Notes under the pieces: model-generated
What the model saw: only the letters and a program-made list of their open reading frames with translations
Told to the model about the DNA's origin: nothing
The model's database searches: none
Source of the DNA: Diogma glabrata
Lineage: Eukaryota; Arthropoda; Insecta; Diptera; Cylindrotomidae
Direction of reading: 5' to 3'
Length of the DNA: 64,000 nt
Assembly: GCA_963693315.1 (NCBI GenBank)
Contig: OY856188.1
Location: 198,876,127 to 198,940,126 of the forward strand
Position numbers and translations under genes: made by a program
Shown: piece after piece, positions 22,041 through 33,069 of the stretch
Layout of the letters: each line of letters starts with the position of its first letter
How positions within the stretch are numbered: the first letter of the stretch is position 1

Positions 22041-22472
22041 TTTAAAAAAATGGCAGAATCTGAAATAATCGACAACGACACCCGTTCTGCCTTCTCACCA
22101 CAACGAACCGTCTGGATCCGACTTCCACAAATTTACCTGACTAGAGCTTGACTCCAATATTTACTGTTAACATTGAATATAATGAGAGAAACTTCAAACC
22201 ATACCTTTGAATTGAAAATATTCCAATTACTTCTTTACTTCCTTGAGTTTAATTGATCTCAAAAATCCAAAATAAATTGAATATAATATTTAAAATCCAG
22301 AATTGTGAAAAATAAAATTTAAACAAATTTATTATACAAAAATTTTTAATACATCACAAAAATTAAGAACTTTTAAAAAACTAATTTGTTTTTTTTTTAA
22401 TATTTTTCACGATAAAAACATTTTTAATCTAAATGCTCGCCACAGAACTCCTTCAATGGTTGATTGATGAGT

Positions 22473-23318
22473 TTGATCTGCAGCTAAAACCAATAAAAAA
22501 GACAGAAATTAAATAGAAAACAAACTTACCGGTTTCCTCCATTCTTTAATTTTGATTGATATATATTTAGTTAAAGTTTTAAATATAAATTGACAAATTC
22601 AAATACAAATCCACTAAATTCAAACCAAATCCACTAATTTTCGGCTTTTTCTAAACTAATCCTGGGATGTGAAATTGAAAAATACTTTGAATTTCGTACT
22701 TGCTTATATATTCATAAGATTTTAAACAACAAGAGTCCCCCATCCATATCTTATTGTATAAATTGATAAAAATTTATCTTTTCTTATTTTCACTTTTTGA
22801 TTAGTATAAGAAATTATTAATGTAAATAGAAGCCTATAGAGCTTAATTACAGGAAATAAATTAAATAATAATTCACAACTTTAAATTAAATATAAATTCA
22901 CTTTAATCAACAAATTTAAGAAACTAATAGTATTTAACGTTAAAATGTTTGATATTTAGTTTTGAAAAAAACTTTTTTATTACAATATTTTATTTATTTA
23001 TTTATCCGTAATTAAGCTGCAACAGCTTATAATACATAATAATACATATAATACATATTAAAATAAACAAAATTTGCTTCTAAAAAATTTGACAGCTTAA
23101 TTGAAGGTTGAAAAATTAATTTCAAATGATTTTGCTGTCAAATTTATCTATAAAATTTTTGCTATAAAAAAGTATGTCAATGTATATGTAATTTTTTGCT
23201 GTGCTTGTCACTCATGTTGAAAACATCATTTTTTGTCTCAACAAGTTTTTCAGTAAAATTTACTGAAAAAACGTAATTTCAGTAAAATTGTATGTCATTT
23301 CCCATGTAAATGCGACTT
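22473..23318. repeat. Dispersed repeat copy B
   Basis: Blocks 22473-22565 and about 22960-23318 match 10495-10590 and 10680-10980 at very high identity. The middle (~390 bp) differs and includes AAGCTGCAACAGCTT (about 23020). Copy B ends at the fold centre where copy A continues into its second arm. On the minus strand it contains ATGGAGGAAACCG, a GTAAGT donor, a TTTTAG acceptor 50-65 bp on, and then a short open stretch (AADQTHQSTIEGVLWRAF). It ends about 225 bp upstream of the DNAAF4 start codon. Confidence 0.7.
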
Positions 23319-23543
23319 TAACTTAAAACAATAAATTGTACATAATCCAATGCAATTTATTTACAGTTTTCTATAATATAAACGTGTATGACCTACTTTA
23401 AAACTTAATAGCCGGTATCGATATCATTTTTCAAAATATCTATCGTTTATATAAAAAAAAAAACAAATCGATCAAACAAAAACCAGCAATAAAGTTTATT
23501 TCAACAACTTTTTGAAATATTATAAATTAAACTTTTAAAAAAA

Positions 23544-24845
23544 ATGCCGATTTTGATAAAAGATTATAAATGGTCACAAACGGAAACTGATGTGATTGTT
23601 CGAGTACAATTTAAAGAAAGGATTACTTCGAAAATTGATATTTTTACACATTCAAATTTTATAAAAATAAATTGTTCACCATTTTATTTCGAATTATTTT
23701 TACTTCATTCAATTAACGAAAAAGAAAGTCGCTGTCGTATAATGGAGAATGAAATAATATTTCATTTGAACAAATGTGAACGTATTCAATGGGATAATAT
23801 CGAAAAAATAATTGACAAAACTGAAATTGTTAAATCAAAGGAGGAAATTATTCAAGAGACTCATCTTATCAAAGAGGAGGAAATAAAGAAAAAAGCTGAA
23901 ATGAAACAAGAAAAGAAACGAGAAGAAGTACATAAGGAGATCGAAAGAGATGGAAATATTCGTGAAATAATTAAAAATATTCAAAATATGGCGGTTGATA
24001 ATGAAATAAGTTCGATTGAATTGTGGAAACAAAAGGATGAGTTAAAAAAAGTTGAGAGTATTCCGAAAGGAAATACAACTCAGATAACAGGAGATGCATA
24101 CAAAGAACTTTTTTTTAAACCGGCACCGGTGGATAGCAAGCCGGTAACACCAAGACCGAAAATTGAGCAAAAGTCACGTGTTCAAGCGAACAACAAAGTT
24201 TCAGGGGAAGAAAAAATCAGTGACACTCCAGAGATACGAAAAAGAGGGAATTTAACCGTTAACTTTAGTCAAAGAAATTTTTCGACTCCTAGTCGAGAAT
24301 CACAAAAGCCGGAAGAAATGGAATGGTTGTCGAAGCAACATGAAGCGAGAAAGACAATAGGTAAATTTCCTGCGAAATGTATATAACTTTACAATCTAAT
24401 TTGTGTTATAATAGGATTCCTTGAAGAAGATCTCCGCCCGGAAGAACGCAATCCTGAATGGTTGAAAGAAAAGGGTGATGACTTTATGTCGAAGCAAAAC
24501 TATCTTGGTGCAATCTCAGCATATTCAGCTGGAGTTCGTATAACCGATCAATACTATGAATTATTTTTACGACGTTCAGCTGCACATTTCGCAATCGAAA
24601 ATTATAAAAGATGCACTGATGATTGTTCATCCGCATACGAATTACTAAAACCTCATTGTGATATTAATTTGAAGCCAAGAGTTGAATGTATATCTCGTCG
24701 CGGTATGGCATTATGTCGTTTGGGTTATTTAAATGAAGGTTTTGCTGAATTAGTTGCAGCAGGTAAATTAGATCCAACCAATCAATTTTTAAAAAATGAA
24801 ACGGAAAAGATTAGATGTAAGTTAGAGAATGGTGAAGATTATTAG
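23544..24845 (+). CDS. Dnaaf4: Dynein axonemal assembly factor 4 (DNAAF4/DYX1C1)
   Basis: Two exons, 23544-24360 and 24415-24845, with a 54-bp GT-AG intron (24361-24414); 415 codons, close to the ~420 of vertebrate DNAAF4. The ATG at 23544 follows AAAAAAA. Residues ~3-90 form a CS (p23-like) domain (MPILIKDYKWSQTETDVIV, KINCSPFYFELFLL, IIFHLNKCERIQWD). A Lys/Glu-rich helical linker (~95-150) and a basic middle follow. From ~285 the TPR domain (PEWLKEKGDDF, NYLGAISAYSAG, LFLRRSAAHFAIENYKRCTDDC, RRGMALCRLGYLNEG) reaches the C-terminus. In animals DNAAF4 works with HSP90/HSP70 in cytoplasmic preassembly of ciliary dynein arms; in insects this concerns chordotonal neurons and sperm. The neighbour at 25120 is convergent. 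All key regions are intact. Confidence 0.93.
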
Positions 24846-25119
24846 TGTTTTGTTTTCATTTATTTTATGTAACATTTATGAAATAATTTGACATTCATAT
24901 AAATTTCTAGATTTATTGTTTGTATAAAGCTTTAAAAATTAATTTGAATATGCTCAAATCTAACCTAAAATCGAAGTGAGATTTCTTTTAATTATTTTGT
25001 ACAACCGTGACGCTTCAAAATTTGTTTAATTTAAATGACAAAAACATCGGTAAGATCCTTGAAATAAATGAATCCCACCTCTTTCTCTACAGTATCCAAA
25101 AATGGATTAACTACAAACT

Positions 25120-27292
25120 TTATTTCTTCTCATTTTTAACAGTTTTGTTTACATTTTTTATTCCTAAACTTGCAATCAATGCTCTTGTTGATGGATCACG
25201 TCCTCTAAATCGTCGGAATACTTCAGATGGCTGACATCCACCACCTAAACCTAAAAATGTATCTCTAAATCGTTTACCAGTTTCTTGGATTGCTGCCGGC
25301 TCTTCAATAAATGCGCTATATGCATCGGCAGCAACTAAACGTGACCAGATATGACTAAAATATGCTGCACCCCATTCACCAGAAAATACTGATAACCATG
25401 AACATGGATATGAATCCCGTTTATCCAATGGAAAAACATTAAACTTTGGCCATAAATCTTTAACAATGTCTAACCAGAAATCATCTTTTATGTGTAGATC
25501 TAAATCTAATGATGTGAAGTATAATTCACGTGATAAATTATATCCCGCAAATAATTTGCCGTTATTGATAATTGCATCGATTTGTGATTGAGGTAATGAG
25601 TCGTGGGTTACGCAATGTGATGAAATATTACCTAATACATTTCGATCGTATAGAAATGATGATAAAACATTTCCTGGTATTGCAACTGCATCCCATTCAA
25701 TATTTGATACTCCAGCAACCTCACTATAATTAGCTCTGGTTAGGAGATGCTGTAAAGTATGACCAAATTTATTAAACAAAACTTGAATCTCCTGGAACGA
25801 AAGTAAAGATGGTTTTCCATATAACGGTGAAACAAAATTAAAAATTAATGCTGATAATGGTGTTGTGTTTGTTATACTACTTCGATTACGTATTCCAACC
25901 ATCCAACCAGGATTTTCTTGCAATCTAATTTTATCTTCTTCCCTTGCATATAGATCAAGATAAAAGCCTGATACAGGACCATCTTTTTCGTTTGATAAAT
26001 CAAAAATATCATAAAATTTAACATCCTCATGCCATGTCTCAACACCGTGTCGTTCTTCTATTTTTATATTAAACAATTTTTCACATAAATCAAATAATCC
26101 CGATAACACTTTGGGTAATGGGAAATATTCTCGTAAAATTTCTTCGTCATAATTTAAAACATTTTTTGAATATTTTCGTTTCCAATACGAAACATCACAC
26201 TGTTCAAATGTTCCAGTAAACCCATTTTGTTCAGCATATTTTTGTAGATTTTCTAATTCTAATTCCTGTGCTGGTTTTGCGTGTTCTAACAAGATTTGTA
26301 ATGTATTACGTAATGTTGTCAAATCCCCGACCATTTTCGTTTCCATTGACATTTCAACGATGTTCTTATAACCTAAAAGTTTTGCCTGTCGATTACGATA
26401 CGATCTTATTGTTTCAACATGAGTACTATTCTCGTAACTTTTTTCTGTGTAACCGGATGCTTTTCGTGTATCCGCTTGCCAAGCATTCCAACGAGCGGTT
26501 TTATCATCACAATATTCTAAAAAACAAACGATTAATATCAAGTCACATTAAATATTAATAAAACCAACCTAAAAAGTTATTTAAGATATATGGTTCCAAT
26601 GTAATTTTCCATGGTCCTTTAGTGGGTTGTGCTGGATTGACACATGTCGCTTGTAACAACTTCGGTGGAAATTCTCGAACAGAATTATAATCTTCAATTG
26701 TATGAGTGAATTGTTTAAGTGCAAAATTTACTTTATTCCGAAATATTTCACGTTCTTTAATCAATTTTCCCATAATTTCATTCAAATACAACTTTTGTGT
26801 TCCATCAACTTCAATTCCATTCAATTTTCCTTCTAATAAGTATTTTTTTATAACTCGTTTTTGTTCCTCAGCGAATTTCGTTTGATTCGCTTCCTTTAAT
26901 GCTTTATATATTTCAGTATTACAATATTTTGATAAGCGAGCTCGTCGGGCACGATCATGTATCGATAAATAACTTTTTGTAGGCATTAATGTGCTATTTC
27001 CAAGATATAAGGTTTTTGCTAGTCCCCATGTTGTTTCTAATGGAGCACTAAAATTTTCTAAGGGAATTAAAACTTCGTGAAATATATCATTCACAATTTT
27101 TGTCTTCGATAAAGTATCTTGTAAAGTTTTAACATTTATTTCGACATCAACTGCTTGTTTACCAATAGTTGCTACACATTTTTCTATTGTTACATTATTG
27201 AACTCCAATAATCCATCTTCACGTAGAAGCGGATTTTTATCTGGTAAATCTTCACCGATTTCAGGAACCCTGAAAAATATATTGAATGACAT
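25120..27292 (-). CDS. M3-family (oligopeptidase A-like) protein, predicted inactive
   Basis: Two exons, 27292-26569 and 26516-25120, separated by a 52-bp intron; 706 codons. The M3 alpha-helical N-terminal domain starts at NPLLREDGLLEF; the C-terminal half has GFYLDLYARE, NPGWMVGIRNRS, LSFQEIQVLFNKFGHTLQHLL and NIEWDAVAIPGN. Active M3 peptidases have HEFGH here plus a third zinc ligand Glu 30 residues after the first His. This protein has Asn490-Lys491-Phe-Gly-His494 and Ala520, so two of three zinc ligands and the general-base Glu are gone. The late His/Tyr substrate loop (normally SHIFAGGYAAGYYSY-like) is WLSVFSGEWGAAYFSH. The frame is otherwise complete, so it looks like a maintained pseudoenzyme rather than a decaying gene. 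No signal peptide; probably cytosolic. Insect databases label such proteins probable cytosolic oligopeptidase A. Confidence 0.88.
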
Positions 27293-28544
27293 AACCTAAA
27301 ATTTACCCCGACATTTTACTATCGCATACTTACAGAACAATATATCCATATCGTTTTTGATATGATTGTAGATTTCTTTTATTTAATAATAAACGTTTAC
27401 CACAAAACGAAACCGACATTGTATTTATAATATTTTATTTTTTTAACAATTACATAAATTCATCATTTATAACTTCTGAGATAATGATCGAATTTTGACA
27501 TGTTGTGAGTTTTTTATACAGTAATTGGTCGAAAAATATTTTAGCCGAAAACAAAACAGCCCGAATCTATTTCGTTAAATTTGTTTATGTTGAAGCCGTG
27601 ATAAACGATAAATTATTAAGACGCTATACACCTGAGCTAAACTATGCGAACTATGTTTTTAAAAAAATAAGGTCGCATTAAAACATAATAATGTTTTTTT
27701 AAAAAAATGTAATGTTTCCGTGTTTATTTTCTTTTTTAAATGTTTTGTTTCCGTAATGTTTTTTTCTATAATTACGTTGTATACATTATTTTTTTAAAAA
27801 CATAGTTCGCATAGTTATAAAGTTATAGTTAAACAAAGTTATAGTTAAACATCGTAAATAATAATATAATAATTATTATTTGTCTATGCTTATGTTTAAA
27901 TTTTTAATGTCTTTTTCTTTTTGCCAGAGCAAAAAAAGTGATTTTTTTTTCATAAAAAGAATATGAAAAATTTTGATCTAGTTTTGTAGTTGTGTTTGCG
28001 AACTGTCATTTAATGTTTTAGTAATTAATTGTATTTAATTAAATAATTTAATTTAATTCATTCACAAAAATGATTACAAAAAAGGCCATTGGCCCATATT
28101 GATTAGTTTAATTAATTTTTAATTTAAAACACGATTTAAACATAACATTTATTTAAACAATAACTATTTCACTTAAAAAAAATAATAATAATTAAATGGT
28201 GTCTTGTTTGTTTACAAATTTTTACAGATGTGTAAATGTATTTGTGCAACTCTATTGTATTTACAACTTGCTCTACGAAAAAATCTAGATTCAGAAAAAA
28301 TATTTTCTGGACAAAAAACCACTTTTTTTGTCAAATAGAATACGTAATGTCAAAAAATCTTGATCTTAGAGCAAAAGGGGCGTGTCAGAGCAATTTTTTT
28401 GGCAAAAAGAAAACGACATAAGTTTACCGACACTTCAATGTAAACGCACCTCAGTTTCGTTTAATTTTTTACACTGTAAACTGTCTTTATTTGTCATTTG
28501 TTGACATTCAAAGTTATCGTTAATTACGATCTATTTATTTATTT
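27293..28544. other. Intergenic between M3-like gene and palindrome
   Basis: AT-rich. It includes the inverted-repeat element at 27640-27816. The rest shows no gene; it may hold the 5' region of the M3-like gene (27293-27420) and small AT repeats. Confidence 0.4.
27640..27816. repeat. 177-bp element with perfect 31-bp terminal inverted repeats
   Basis: Left arm 27640-27670 starts AACTATGCGAACTATG; right arm 27786-27816 is its exact inverse ending CATAGTTCGCATAGTT. The spacer contains a loose partial repeat (AATGTTT/GTTTCCG appears several times). Size and perfect arms fit a MITE. No certain target duplication. Confidence 0.8.
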
Positions 28545-29537
28545 ATACTAAGTTTACACCAGTATCTAATTTGCTGCGTATCAAATTAGCTAGCCATTTT
28601 CACCATCATACTTTTTAAATTTGATACGGTGATGTAAACTCTTATTAATTAGGTATGACATATTAATTTTTAGCGCGTCTTTTTCATTGTTAATTTTTTG
28701 GTTAGGAAAAAATAATTTCCATATATATTTTTTATAAAAACCTGAAAATATTTATTATATTAATGCTAAAATTTATTTTACTTTTAATTTCAGCAAAAAA
28801 ATCACATCAAACATAAATATATATTTATAAAATAAGTTGATTTATTTTTATTTTAAATGTCATACCTAATTTTAGTGTTCACACCGTAAAAATAATACCT
28901 ATTTGCTACGTACCTAATTTGATACGTAGCAAATCATCCTACCAAATATTTGGTACGTACTTTTTTGATAACTGTTTACATCGACCATAGTCGACCTAAT
29001 AAGTATAGTATGTACCTATTAGATCCTGGTGTAAACTTATACTAAGTTTACACCAGGATCTAATAGGTACATACTATACTTATTAGGTCGACTATGGTCG
29101 ATGTAAACAGTTATCAAAAAAGTACGTACCAAATATTTGGTAGGATGATTTGCTACGTATCAAATTAGGTACGTAGCAAATAGGTATTATTTTTACGGTG
29201 TGAACACTAAAATTAGGTATGACATTTAAAATAAAAATAAATCAACTTATTTTATAAATATATATTTATGTTTGATGTGATTTTTTTGCTGAAATTAAAA
29301 GTAAAATAAATTTTAGCATTAATATAATAAATATTTTCAGGTTTTTATAAAAAATATATATGGAAATTATTTTTTCCTAACCAAAAAATTAACAATGAAA
29401 AAGACGCGCTAAAAATTAATATGTCATACCTAATTAATAAGAGTTTACATCACCGTATCAAATTTAAAAAGTATGATGGTGAAAATGGCTAGCTAATTTG
29501 ATACGCAGCAAATTAGATACTGGTGTAAACTTAGTAT
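28545..29537. repeat. 993-bp near-perfect palindrome (foldback/dimeric MITE)
   Basis: Centre at 29041; arms 28545-29039 and 29043-29537 (~495 bp each) appear complementary throughout, with only ~3 unpaired bases at the centre. Each arm is itself bounded by inverted ends: ACTAAGTTTACACCAG plus (T/G)ATCTAAT at the outer tip and its inverse at the inner tip. A second nested pair, ATTAGGTATGACAT and its inverse, is found inside each arm. So the structure looks like two copies of a ~495-bp TIR element joined head to head, or one large foldback element. No ORF. Its right end lies 40 bp before the SBDS start codon. An assembly fold-back artefact must be excluded. Confidence 0.9.
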
Positions 29538-29577
29538 TAGTATTAAAGTGAATTGTGAAATTAATTAATAAAACAAA

Positions 29578-30412
29578 ATGTCTTTAATTTTCACACCAAC
29601 AAATCAGATACGTTTAACAAATGTAGCTGTTGTACGTATGAAAAAGTGCGGAAAACGTTTCGAAATTGCTTGTTATCGTAATAAAGTTTTATCGTGGAGA
29701 ACAAATGTGTAAGAAAAAAAAATACAAAAGAGTAAGGTTATGATCATTCTATTAATAAAATTGATTAATTATTTATGATTGTAGAGAAAAAGATATTGAT
29801 GAAGTTTTACAAACCCATACCGTTTTTACGAATGTTTCAAAAGGACAAGTAGCTAAAACAGGAGATTTAACTGCAGCTTTTGGAATAGATAATCAAACGG
29901 AAATATGTAAAATTATTTTAGAAAAAGGTGAACTTCAGGTTTCGGATAAGGAGCGATCAAATCATTTAGAATCATTGTTTAAAGATATTGCAACAAATGT
30001 TGCTGAAAAATGTGTTAATCCTGAAAGCAAACGACCATATCCCGTTACGATTATCGAAAAAGCAATGAAAGATGCGCATTATTCGGTTAAACCGAATCGT
30101 AATGCTAAACAGCAAGCATTAGATGTTATAAAAATATTAAAAGAAACCATTCCATTGGAACGTGCACGTATGAGATTGAAAATTGTACTCAAGGGCAAAG
30201 ATGGAAAGAAATTAAAAGAAAAAGTTATAAAATTAGCTGCTCATGTTGAATCGGAGGAATGGCAAGGAGAATTATTAACAATTATTTGTGTCATTGATCC
30301 AGGCAATTACAGAGAAATGGATGAAATCGTACGAAATGAAACCAAAGGTTCGGGATCACTTGAATTAATGAATCTTAAAGAAGTCACTGAAGGTGATGAA
30401 GTTTTGGAATAA
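29578..30412 (+). CDS. Sbds: Ribosome maturation protein SBDS
   Basis: Two exons, 29578-29708 and 29785-30412, with a 76-bp intron (GTAAG...TTGTAG); 252 codons versus 250 in human. Starts [19 protein letters not shown], an N-terminal FYSH RNA-binding domain (about 1-95, [38 protein letters not shown]). The helical domain II includes [13 protein letters not shown] and [20 protein letters not shown]. The C-terminal ferredoxin-like domain (about 172-240) ends [24 protein letters not shown] acts with the GTPase EFL1 to release eIF6 from pre-60S ribosomes. All conserved blocks are intact. The 5' flank is unusual: only 40 bp separate the ATG from a ~1-kb palindrome. The AATAAA at 30445-30450 serves 3' processing, overlapping the convergent OXSM 3' end. 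Confidence 0.95.
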
Positions 30413-30444
30413 ATTTGATATTTTCTTTACTTTTGTTGTAAATT

Positions 30445-30450
30445 AATAAA
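30445..30450 (+). terminator. Poly(A) signal of SBDS
   Basis: AATAAA 33 bases after the SBDS stop codon and 17 bases before the OXSM stop region on the other strand. Confidence 0.65.
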
Positions 30451-30465
30451 AAAGATTTTTAATTC

Positions 30466-30471
30466 TTTATT
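30466..30471 (-). terminator. Poly(A) signal of OXSM overlapping its stop codon
   Basis: Minus-strand GGAATAAAG: the TAA stop (30467-30469) is part of the AATAAA hexamer. Cleavage 10-30 bases on would fall in the SBDS 3' UTR. Confidence 0.55.
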
Positions 30472-31741
30472 CCTTGAACTCTGCTATACAAAGTGATGCA
30501 TTTGTTCCACCGAAACCGAATGCATTTTTCAAAGCAATTCTACGTTTTTCATCAACATTTCTCCATTCAACCGCTGTATTCGCAACATAATTCATATTTT
30601 CCATATCAGCCGTTATATTCTCTAAATTTATTGTTGGAGGAATTTTTCCAGTTTGGATAGCTAAAATTGTAAAAGCGGCTTCTAAATTTCCTGCAGCTCC
30701 TAATAAATGTCCATGTGCACCTTTTGTCGATGAAATGAAAATATTTTTTGAGTTCTCCCCAAATAATGTCTTGATTGCTTTTATTTCAATTGCATCACCG
30801 ATTGGAGTAGAAGTTGCGTGTGTATTTATATATCCTATTTCATTTGATTGAATATTTGAGTTTTGAATTGCACGTTGCATTGCTAATTGAGCGCCAAGAC
30901 CATCCTCACTTGGAGCGGTTAGATGAGATGCATCTCCAGACAATCCATATCCTAAAATTTCAGCATATATCTCCGCCTTACGATTGATAGCATGATGTAA
31001 TTCTTCTAAAATTAAAATCGCTGATCCCTCTCCCATTACAAAGCCATCCCGATCACGGTCAAATGGACGTGAGGCTTTGCTTGGATTATCGTTTCCTGAA
31101 GTACATAATGCTCGTAATCGACAAAAGCCAGCGATTGAAAGTGGACTTATACATGCTTCAGATCCACCACAAACCATAACATCAGCATCATTATATTTTA
31201 TAAACCGAAAAGCATCACCTATTGAATGAGCTCCTGTTGCACATGCTGTTGAAACTGAATGATTTGGTCCACGAAATCCATATTTGATACTTATCTGCCC
31301 AGCTACCATATTCGGTAATATTCGTGGCACGAAAAACGGACTAACACGATTATAACCTTTTTTCAGCAATTCATTTGTCTCGCATATATCACTCAAATCG
31401 ACCATTCCGATGCCAATCGCAACACCGGTTCTATCTTTTTCATGTTGTTCTTCTGGTATCCAATTTGAACTTTCTAAAGCTTCTTTCGCCGCTATCGTTG
31501 CATATGCCGTTGCTGGTGCCATTGTTTTTAATTCACTTTTCGTAAAATGTTCCTCAATATTTAACATTGATTTTGAAATATGTGCTGCTATTTTACATGG
31601 CAGTTTTTCATAGATCGGTTCTGTTAGTTTTGTAATACCACAACCACCGTTTAGTAAAGTGTTCCATGATGTTTTGACTGAACAACCGATTGGTGACACT
31701 ATTCCCAAACCAGTGATTACTACACGTCTTGCACTTTGCAT
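30467..31741 (-). CDS. Oxsm: Mitochondrial-type 3-oxoacyl-ACP synthase (KAS II, OXSM)
   Basis: Single-exon, 424 codons. Condensing enzyme of mitochondrial type II fatty-acid synthesis, which extends acyl-ACP with malonyl-ACP and supplies octanoate for lipoate. The thiolase-fold family signature is complete: nucleophile Cys167 (VSTACATGAHSIG), His308 (NTHATSTPIGDAIE), Lys340 and His345 (SSTKGAHGHLLGAAGN), and the glycine-rich C-terminal NAFGFGGTNASL. The protein begins MQSARRVVITGLGIVSPIG, so the catalytic fold starts at about residue 5. The usual mitochondrial transit peptide (human protein ~459 residues) is not visible, unless the first ~6 basic residues suffice or an upstream exon exists. 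Convergent with SBDS; the stop codons are only 54 bp apart. Confidence 0.94.
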   Translation of the reverse strand: MQSARRVVITGLGIVSPIGCSVKTSWNTLLNGGCGITKLTEPIYEKLPCKIAAHISKSMLNIEEHFTKSELKTMAPATAYATIAAKEALESSNWIPEEQHEKDRTGVAIGIGMVDLSDICETNELLKKGYNRVSPFFVPRILPNMVAGQISIKYGFRGPNHSVSTACATGAHSIGDAFRFIKYNDADVMVCGGSEACISPLSIAGFCRLRALCTSGNDNPSKASRPFDRDRDGFVMGEGSAILILEELHHAINRKAEIYAEILGYGLSGDASHLTAPSEDGLGAQLAMQRAIQNSNIQSNEIGYINTHATSTPIGDAIEIKAIKTLFGENSKNIFISSTKGAHGHLLGAAGNLEAAFTILAIQTGKIPPTINLENITADMENMNYVANTAVEWRNVDEKRRIALKNAFGFGGTNASLCIAEFKE

Positions 31742-31965
31742 TTTCTTTATTTTAGGTTATGTTTTGTTGTTTTCAATTGTCAAAACGAGTTTGGATGTAT
31801 TTATCTACAAAACAAAAAAGTTATGAAAGTGGTTGATTATTAATTTGAGTTTAATTTAAAATCATAAATTAGAGGTTGATCATTTGTTTTTTATTGGTTA
31901 ATATTTATGTGTATCAAAATTATTGAAAGTAATCTGTTCTGTATTTAATTAGACTTTTGTAACAA

Positions 31966-32047
31966 GCAGTTGTGGCCGAGCGGTTAAGGCGTCTGACTAG
32001 AAATCAGATTCCCTCTGGGAGCGTAGGTTCGAATCCTATCAACTGCG
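31966..32047 (+). tRNA. tRNA-Ser (anticodon AGA)
   Basis: 82 nt with a full cloverleaf. Acceptor GCAGTTG pairs with CAACTGC (discriminator G), D arm GGCCGAGCGGTTAAGGC, anticodon stem TCTGA/TCAGA with loop CTAGAAA (anticodon AGA), long variable arm TCCC-TCT-GGGA typical of serine tRNA, and T arm GTAGG-TTCGAAT-CCTAT. Box A (TGGCCGAGCGG) and box B (GGTTCGAATCC) are intact. TTTT at 32053-32056 is the Pol III terminator. No intron. Confidence 0.97.
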
Positions 32048-33006
32048 AATTCTTTTATTGAAATTTTTTTATTCACCTAGGGTAAGTTCAATGAACCAAT
32101 GTTATATTAATTTAAAATTTTTCTATTACACTGATAACCCATGAAACGTTTAAGCCGTTGTAGAAGCCTTTCCTAAATTTGCAGATTCAATTTTATCGTA
32201 GGAATGGGCCATGGCCATTAAAACAACGAAAAAATTTTCGTGATTTCATCCAGTATACGTAGTATCCACTGAAACGAATCGATAAGGAAGGTCATAAAAT
32301 TGGCAGATTATGCCAAAATTATTTATATGTAGACATCATTTAGGCATTAAATTTAATATAAAAAAAAAGAAAACAAACTTCAATTGTGGGGAAATTCATA
32401 AACGTCAGTAAAACTAACCGAATTTTCTACAAAATAAACAAAAGTATTGCCCGAATAGTTTTTTTTTTCAAAATCATAAAAATTTAATTTTTTATCTAAT
32501 CAATTATTATTTATTTAACCATAAAAACTTATCAACAATACCCGTTTCTTTTAATGTAAAATATAATAAATTAATTTAATATTTCCTTTAGAAATACAAT
32601 AATATGACATATAACTAACAACAACAAACAAAAATGTTTCGATCAAATTTATGTTTCTTCCAGTATTAAAATCAACCAGCCGCCAATAAAATAAAAAAAT
32701 AACAAAAAAAAATCAGTTTCGAAAATGGCGTTCATGTCTAAAAACTTGTTATTTTTTAAGTTTTGTATTTTGGGTAATATGAATTTTGTGTAACAAATGG
32801 ACAAAAAAAGTAAAAATAAAAACCTACAATATTTTGTGATTTGTGAGATTTAATGAAAAACAATAGTTCAACAGTTATAATCTAGATTTAATTATAAAAT
32901 ATTTAATTCGTGTGTTATGTTTATTTTTGTGACAAAATAAAAAAAAATATATATATATATTTTTCTCTAGTGTAATTGCATATTAAATTTATAGATTTAA
33001 AAAAAA
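32048..33006. other. Intergenic / possible 5' UTR
   Basis: AT-rich. 32590-33006 may be 5' UTR of the exon at 33007, including a pyrimidine-rich TTTTTCTCTAG acceptor-like site near 32970. Nothing else recognised. Confidence 0.35.
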
Positions 33007-33069
33007 ATGGCATTAGTGACAATTAAAAGATCACCAAGTATTGCAAGTTCATCATTAAATACAACAACA
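33007..33069 (+). CDS. Candidate first coding exon of an unidentified gene
   Basis: ATG in a strong context (AAAAAAAATGG), 21 codons (MALVTIKRSPSIASSSLNTT plus Thr), then a consensus donor GTAAGC exactly in phase 0. Upstream is a pyrimidine tract with CTCTAG, which could be a 5' UTR acceptor. The Ser/Thr-rich start with a basic KRSP motif looks like a regulatory protein N-terminus. No further exon was found in the remaining 31 kb, so the intron would be very long or the call is wrong. I cannot name the gene. Confidence 0.4.
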
